This document shows, one piece after another, positions 4,595-6,366 of a stretch of 6,366 bases of DNA (position 1 is the stretch's first letter; every line of letters starts with the position of its first letter). The stretch covers positions 1 to 6,366 of the forward strand of contig JAUWKY010000145.1 in NCBI GenBank assembly GCA_030613915.1, in the 5' to 3' direction. The translations under genes and the position numbers were made by a program. The notes under the pieces were generated by a model. It was not told where the DNA came from and did not search any database. It worked only from the letters and a program-made list of their open reading frames with translations. The stretch comes from Syntrophobacterales bacterium. Lineage in GTDB: Bacteria; Desulfobacterota; Syntrophobacteria; BM002.

Positions 4595-6166
4595 TTGGAC
4601 GTACAGCAAGGAAGGGTATATTTGGTTGGGGCCGGACCTGGTGATCCGGCCCTTGCTACTATAAAAGCAACAGAGTGTCTTCAGCAGGCAGAGGTAATTA
4701 TCTATGATTATCTGGCCAGCGAGAAACTGCTGGAATTCGCGCCCCCTGAAGCAGAGCGACTCTACGTAGGCAAGAAAGCCGGGGATCACGCCATGAGTCA
4801 GGAGCAAATCAATGCTTTGTTGGTGGAGAAAGGGCGCCATTCGGTTGTGGTTCGTCTAAAAGGGGGGGATCCTTTCATCTTTGGTCGCGGCGCAGAAGAG
4901 GCGCTTGCCCTGAGGGAAGCTGGCATCCGTTTTGAGGTCGTACCAGGGGTTACCTCAGCGATCGCTGTGCCGGCTTATGCAGGTATTTCTTTGACCCACA
5001 GAGGATTGTCTGCCTCGGTGGCCTTTGTTACCGGACATGAAATGCCAGGAAAGGAGGAGTCCGACATCCACTGGGACCGACTGGCTACCGGTGTGGGCAC
5101 CCTGGTCTTTCTCATGGGAGTGAGAAACCTGGAGTTCATCAGTTCTCAATTGATGGAGCACGGCAGGGCAGCGGAAACCCCAGTGGCAGTCATTCGTTGG
5201 GGTACGACTGCAGAACAGCAAACAGTCACCGGGACGCTTGGCAGTATTGCCCAGGGCGCCGGGGAAGCTGGGATCAAGCCCCCCGCCATCATTGTGGTTG
5301 GGGAAGTCGCAGGGTTGCGCCAACATCTCAACTGGTTCGAAGAACGGCCATTGTTTGGCAAAACAGTGGTGGTAACTCGGGCGCGAGAGCAGGCCAGTGC
5401 TTTCCGTGTCCTGCTGGAAGGAAAAGGGGCCCAGTGCCTGGAGTTCCCCACTATTGAAGTAGTTCCTCCCGCCAGTTGGGGACCTCTGGATGAGGCTATT
5501 CGCAACCTTGGGCTCTATAACTGGTTGATCTTTACCAGCGTCAATGGAGTGCGCTTCTTTTTTCAGCGCCTCCAAGAGCACGGTGAAGATGTGCGGGCTC
5601 TCCACGGAATCCGCCTTGGTGCCATAGGCCCTAAAACTGCGGCAAAGCTTACGGAAAGAGGTCTACGGCTTGATCTTGTACCATCAGAATACCGAGCCGA
5701 GGCGGTGATTGAAGAACTAGGTGAACAGGAGGTGCGTGGGAAAAGGTTTCTCCTGCCGAGAGCTGCCAAGGCACGGGAGATTCTTCCGGAAAAACTAGAA
5801 GAAATGGGTGGGCAGATAGATGTGGTGACAGCCTATGAGACTATTCGTCCAGCCGGGAAAAGAGAAGAGGTTAGAAGTCTCATGCAAAAAGGTGCTATCT
5901 CCTGCATTACTTTTACTAGTTCCTCCACGGTAGAGAACTTCGCTGCCATGTTTCCTGGCGACGAGCTGCCAGCCCTTTTGGATAAGGCCGCCATTGCCTG
6001 CATAGGGCCAATCACCGCCCAGACAGCACGTGAGCATGGCTTAGAGGTGGACATTATGCCGGCAGAATACACGGTCGAAGCTTTAACAGCCGAGGTTGTA
6101 GAATACTTCAGCCGAGCCAATACTCCTGTAAATCGCCCCTGCTCCTCAGGCAATGAGCCCACTTGA
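4595..6166 (+). CDS. cobA-hemD: Fused uroporphyrinogen-III C-methyltransferase (CobA/SUMT) and uroporphyrinogen-III synthase (HemD)
   Basis: A 523-residue two-domain cytoplasmic enzyme. The N-terminal part (about 6-245) is a SAM-dependent methyltransferase with VGAGPGDP (11-18), the RLKGGDPFIFGRG signature (87-99) and VVPGVTSA (115-122). It methylates uroporphyrinogen III at C2 and C7 to precorrin-2. The C-terminal part (about 250-505) is HemD, which cyclises hydroxymethylbilane. It starts with LFGKTVVVTRAREQ (253-266) and carries IFTSVNGV (312-319), AIGPKTAAKL (343-352), TFTSSSTVENF (439-449) and CIGPITAQTA (469-478). The fusion lets product pass between two consecutive steps and is common in Desulfobacterota and Firmicutes (family knowledge). 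No CysG-type dehydrogenase/chelatase domain is present. A TTG start at 4556 would add 13 residues but lacks an SD; either TTG leaves the conserved core intact. The last roughly 16 residues form a polar, unconserved-looking tail. Confidence 0.93.
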   Translation: MDVQQGRVYLVGAGPGDPALATIKATECLQQAEVIIYDYLASEKLLEFAPPEAERLYVGKKAGDHAMSQEQINALLVEKGRHSVVVRLKGGDPFIFGRGAEEALALREAGIRFEVVPGVTSAIAVPAYAGISLTHRGLSASVAFVTGHEMPGKEESDIHWDRLATGVGTLVFLMGVRNLEFISSQLMEHGRAAETPVAVIRWGTTAEQQTVTGTLGSIAQGAGEAGIKPPAIIVVGEVAGLRQHLNWFEERPLFGKTVVVTRAREQASAFRVLLEGKGAQCLEFPTIEVVPPASWGPLDEAIRNLGLYNWLIFTSVNGVRFFFQRLQEHGEDVRALHGIRLGAIGPKTAAKLTERGLRLDLVPSEYRAEAVIEELGEQEVRGKRFLLPRAAKAREILPEKLEEMGGQIDVVTAYETIRPAGKREEVRSLMQKGAISCITFTSSSTVENFAAMFPGDELPALLDKAAIACIGPITAQTAREHGLEVDIMPAEYTVEALTAEVVEYFSRANTPVNRPCSSGNEPT

Positions 6167-6190
6167 GGGTTTGATCCTTGCTGATTGCGC

Positions 6191-6366
6191 ATGACAAATA
6201 GACGCATCGATTATGAATGTGAGCGCAATAGCGCCCAGTACCAAGCAGTAACTGCAGGCGACGGACCCATACTGGTCGTTGCAGGTGCAGGAAGCGGGAA
6301 GACACGAACCCTAGTCTATCGGGTTGCCTGGCTGGTGGAGCAAGGGATAGCCCCGGGATCCATCTT
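6191..6366 (+). CDS. UvrD/PcrA/Rep-type superfamily 1 DNA helicase, N-terminal fragment
   Basis: Only the first 58 codons are in the window; the reading frame is open at the window edge. The Q motif is NSAQYQAV (13-20) with Gln16 for adenine recognition. It is followed by the Walker A motif [13 protein letters not shown] (29-41) with Lys37 and Thr38. This spacing and the GAGSGKT form are typical of UvrD/PcrA/Rep 3'-5' helicases of DNA repair and replication; which subtype cannot be told without the rest. The ATG follows the cobA-hemD stop by 24 bases. Its SD is weak (GAGGGT at 6165-6170, 20 bases away), and an in-frame TTG at 6185 is a less likely start. Read-through from the tetrapyrrole cluster is probable because no terminator is seen. 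Confidence 0.88.
   Translation, partial: MTNRRIDYECERNSAQYQAVTAGDGPILVVAGAGSGKTRTLVYRVAWLVEQGIAPGSI

Noticed and set aside
6222..6237. GCGC-rich palindrome GCGCAATAGCGC as a further heptamer repeat
   Set aside because: It lies in the helicase coding region at the Q motif (codons for ERNSAQ) and is not a tandem array.

Overview
The window looks like a stretch of a mid-GC, anaerobic-type Gram-negative chromosome, most probably a member of the Desulfobacterota (the former Deltaproteobacteria). The reasons are a heptose (LPS core) gene, a CobA-HemD fusion next to hemC, a FmdB-type zinc-ribbon gene, and short degenerate heptamer repeats between genes. The lineage is an inference; no rRNA or other decisive marker is present. 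All genes read on the + strand and no tRNA, rRNA or CRISPR array was seen.

Layout. Positions 1-231 hold a truncated dispersed repeat (about 1-107) followed by a sigma70-like promoter (155-183) and a strong ribosome binding site for a class IV PLP aminotransferase (232-1215). The gap 1216-1560 holds a heptamer repeat that overlaps the aminotransferase stop codon, a palindromic MITE-like element (1280-1439) that is a second, oppositely oriented copy of the repeat at the window start, and a promoter and leader hairpin for gmhA. Then come gmhA (1561-2154, sedoheptulose-7-phosphate isomerase) and, overlapping it by ATGA, a 328-residue protein resembling deoxyhypusine synthase in fold (2151-3137). 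The gap 3138-3359 has inverted repeats, a possible promoter and a second type of heptamer repeat. After it runs a tight cluster: FmdB-family zinc ribbon (3360-3593), hemC (3606-4541), a cobA-hemD fusion with a TTG start (4595-6166), and the first 58 codons of a UvrD/PcrA-type helicase cut by the window end (6191-6366).

How the genes work together. HemC polymerises porphobilinogen to hydroxymethylbilane. The HemD half of the fusion closes it to uroporphyrinogen III and the CobA half methylates that to precorrin-2, so two consecutive genes give the route from porphobilinogen to the siroheme/cobalamin/alternative-heme branch. GmhA makes the first intermediate of ADP-heptose for the LPS core; the coupled downstream protein has no known role that can be read from sequence. 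The aminotransferase stands alone between two copies of a repeat.

The most unusual material is non-coding: two inverted copies of a MITE-like element bracket the aminotransferase, each followed by a similar promoter-bearing block reading into a gene, and heptamer repeats form the 3' ends of two unrelated genes, ending in almost the same flanking sequence. No clearly new gene system is apparent.
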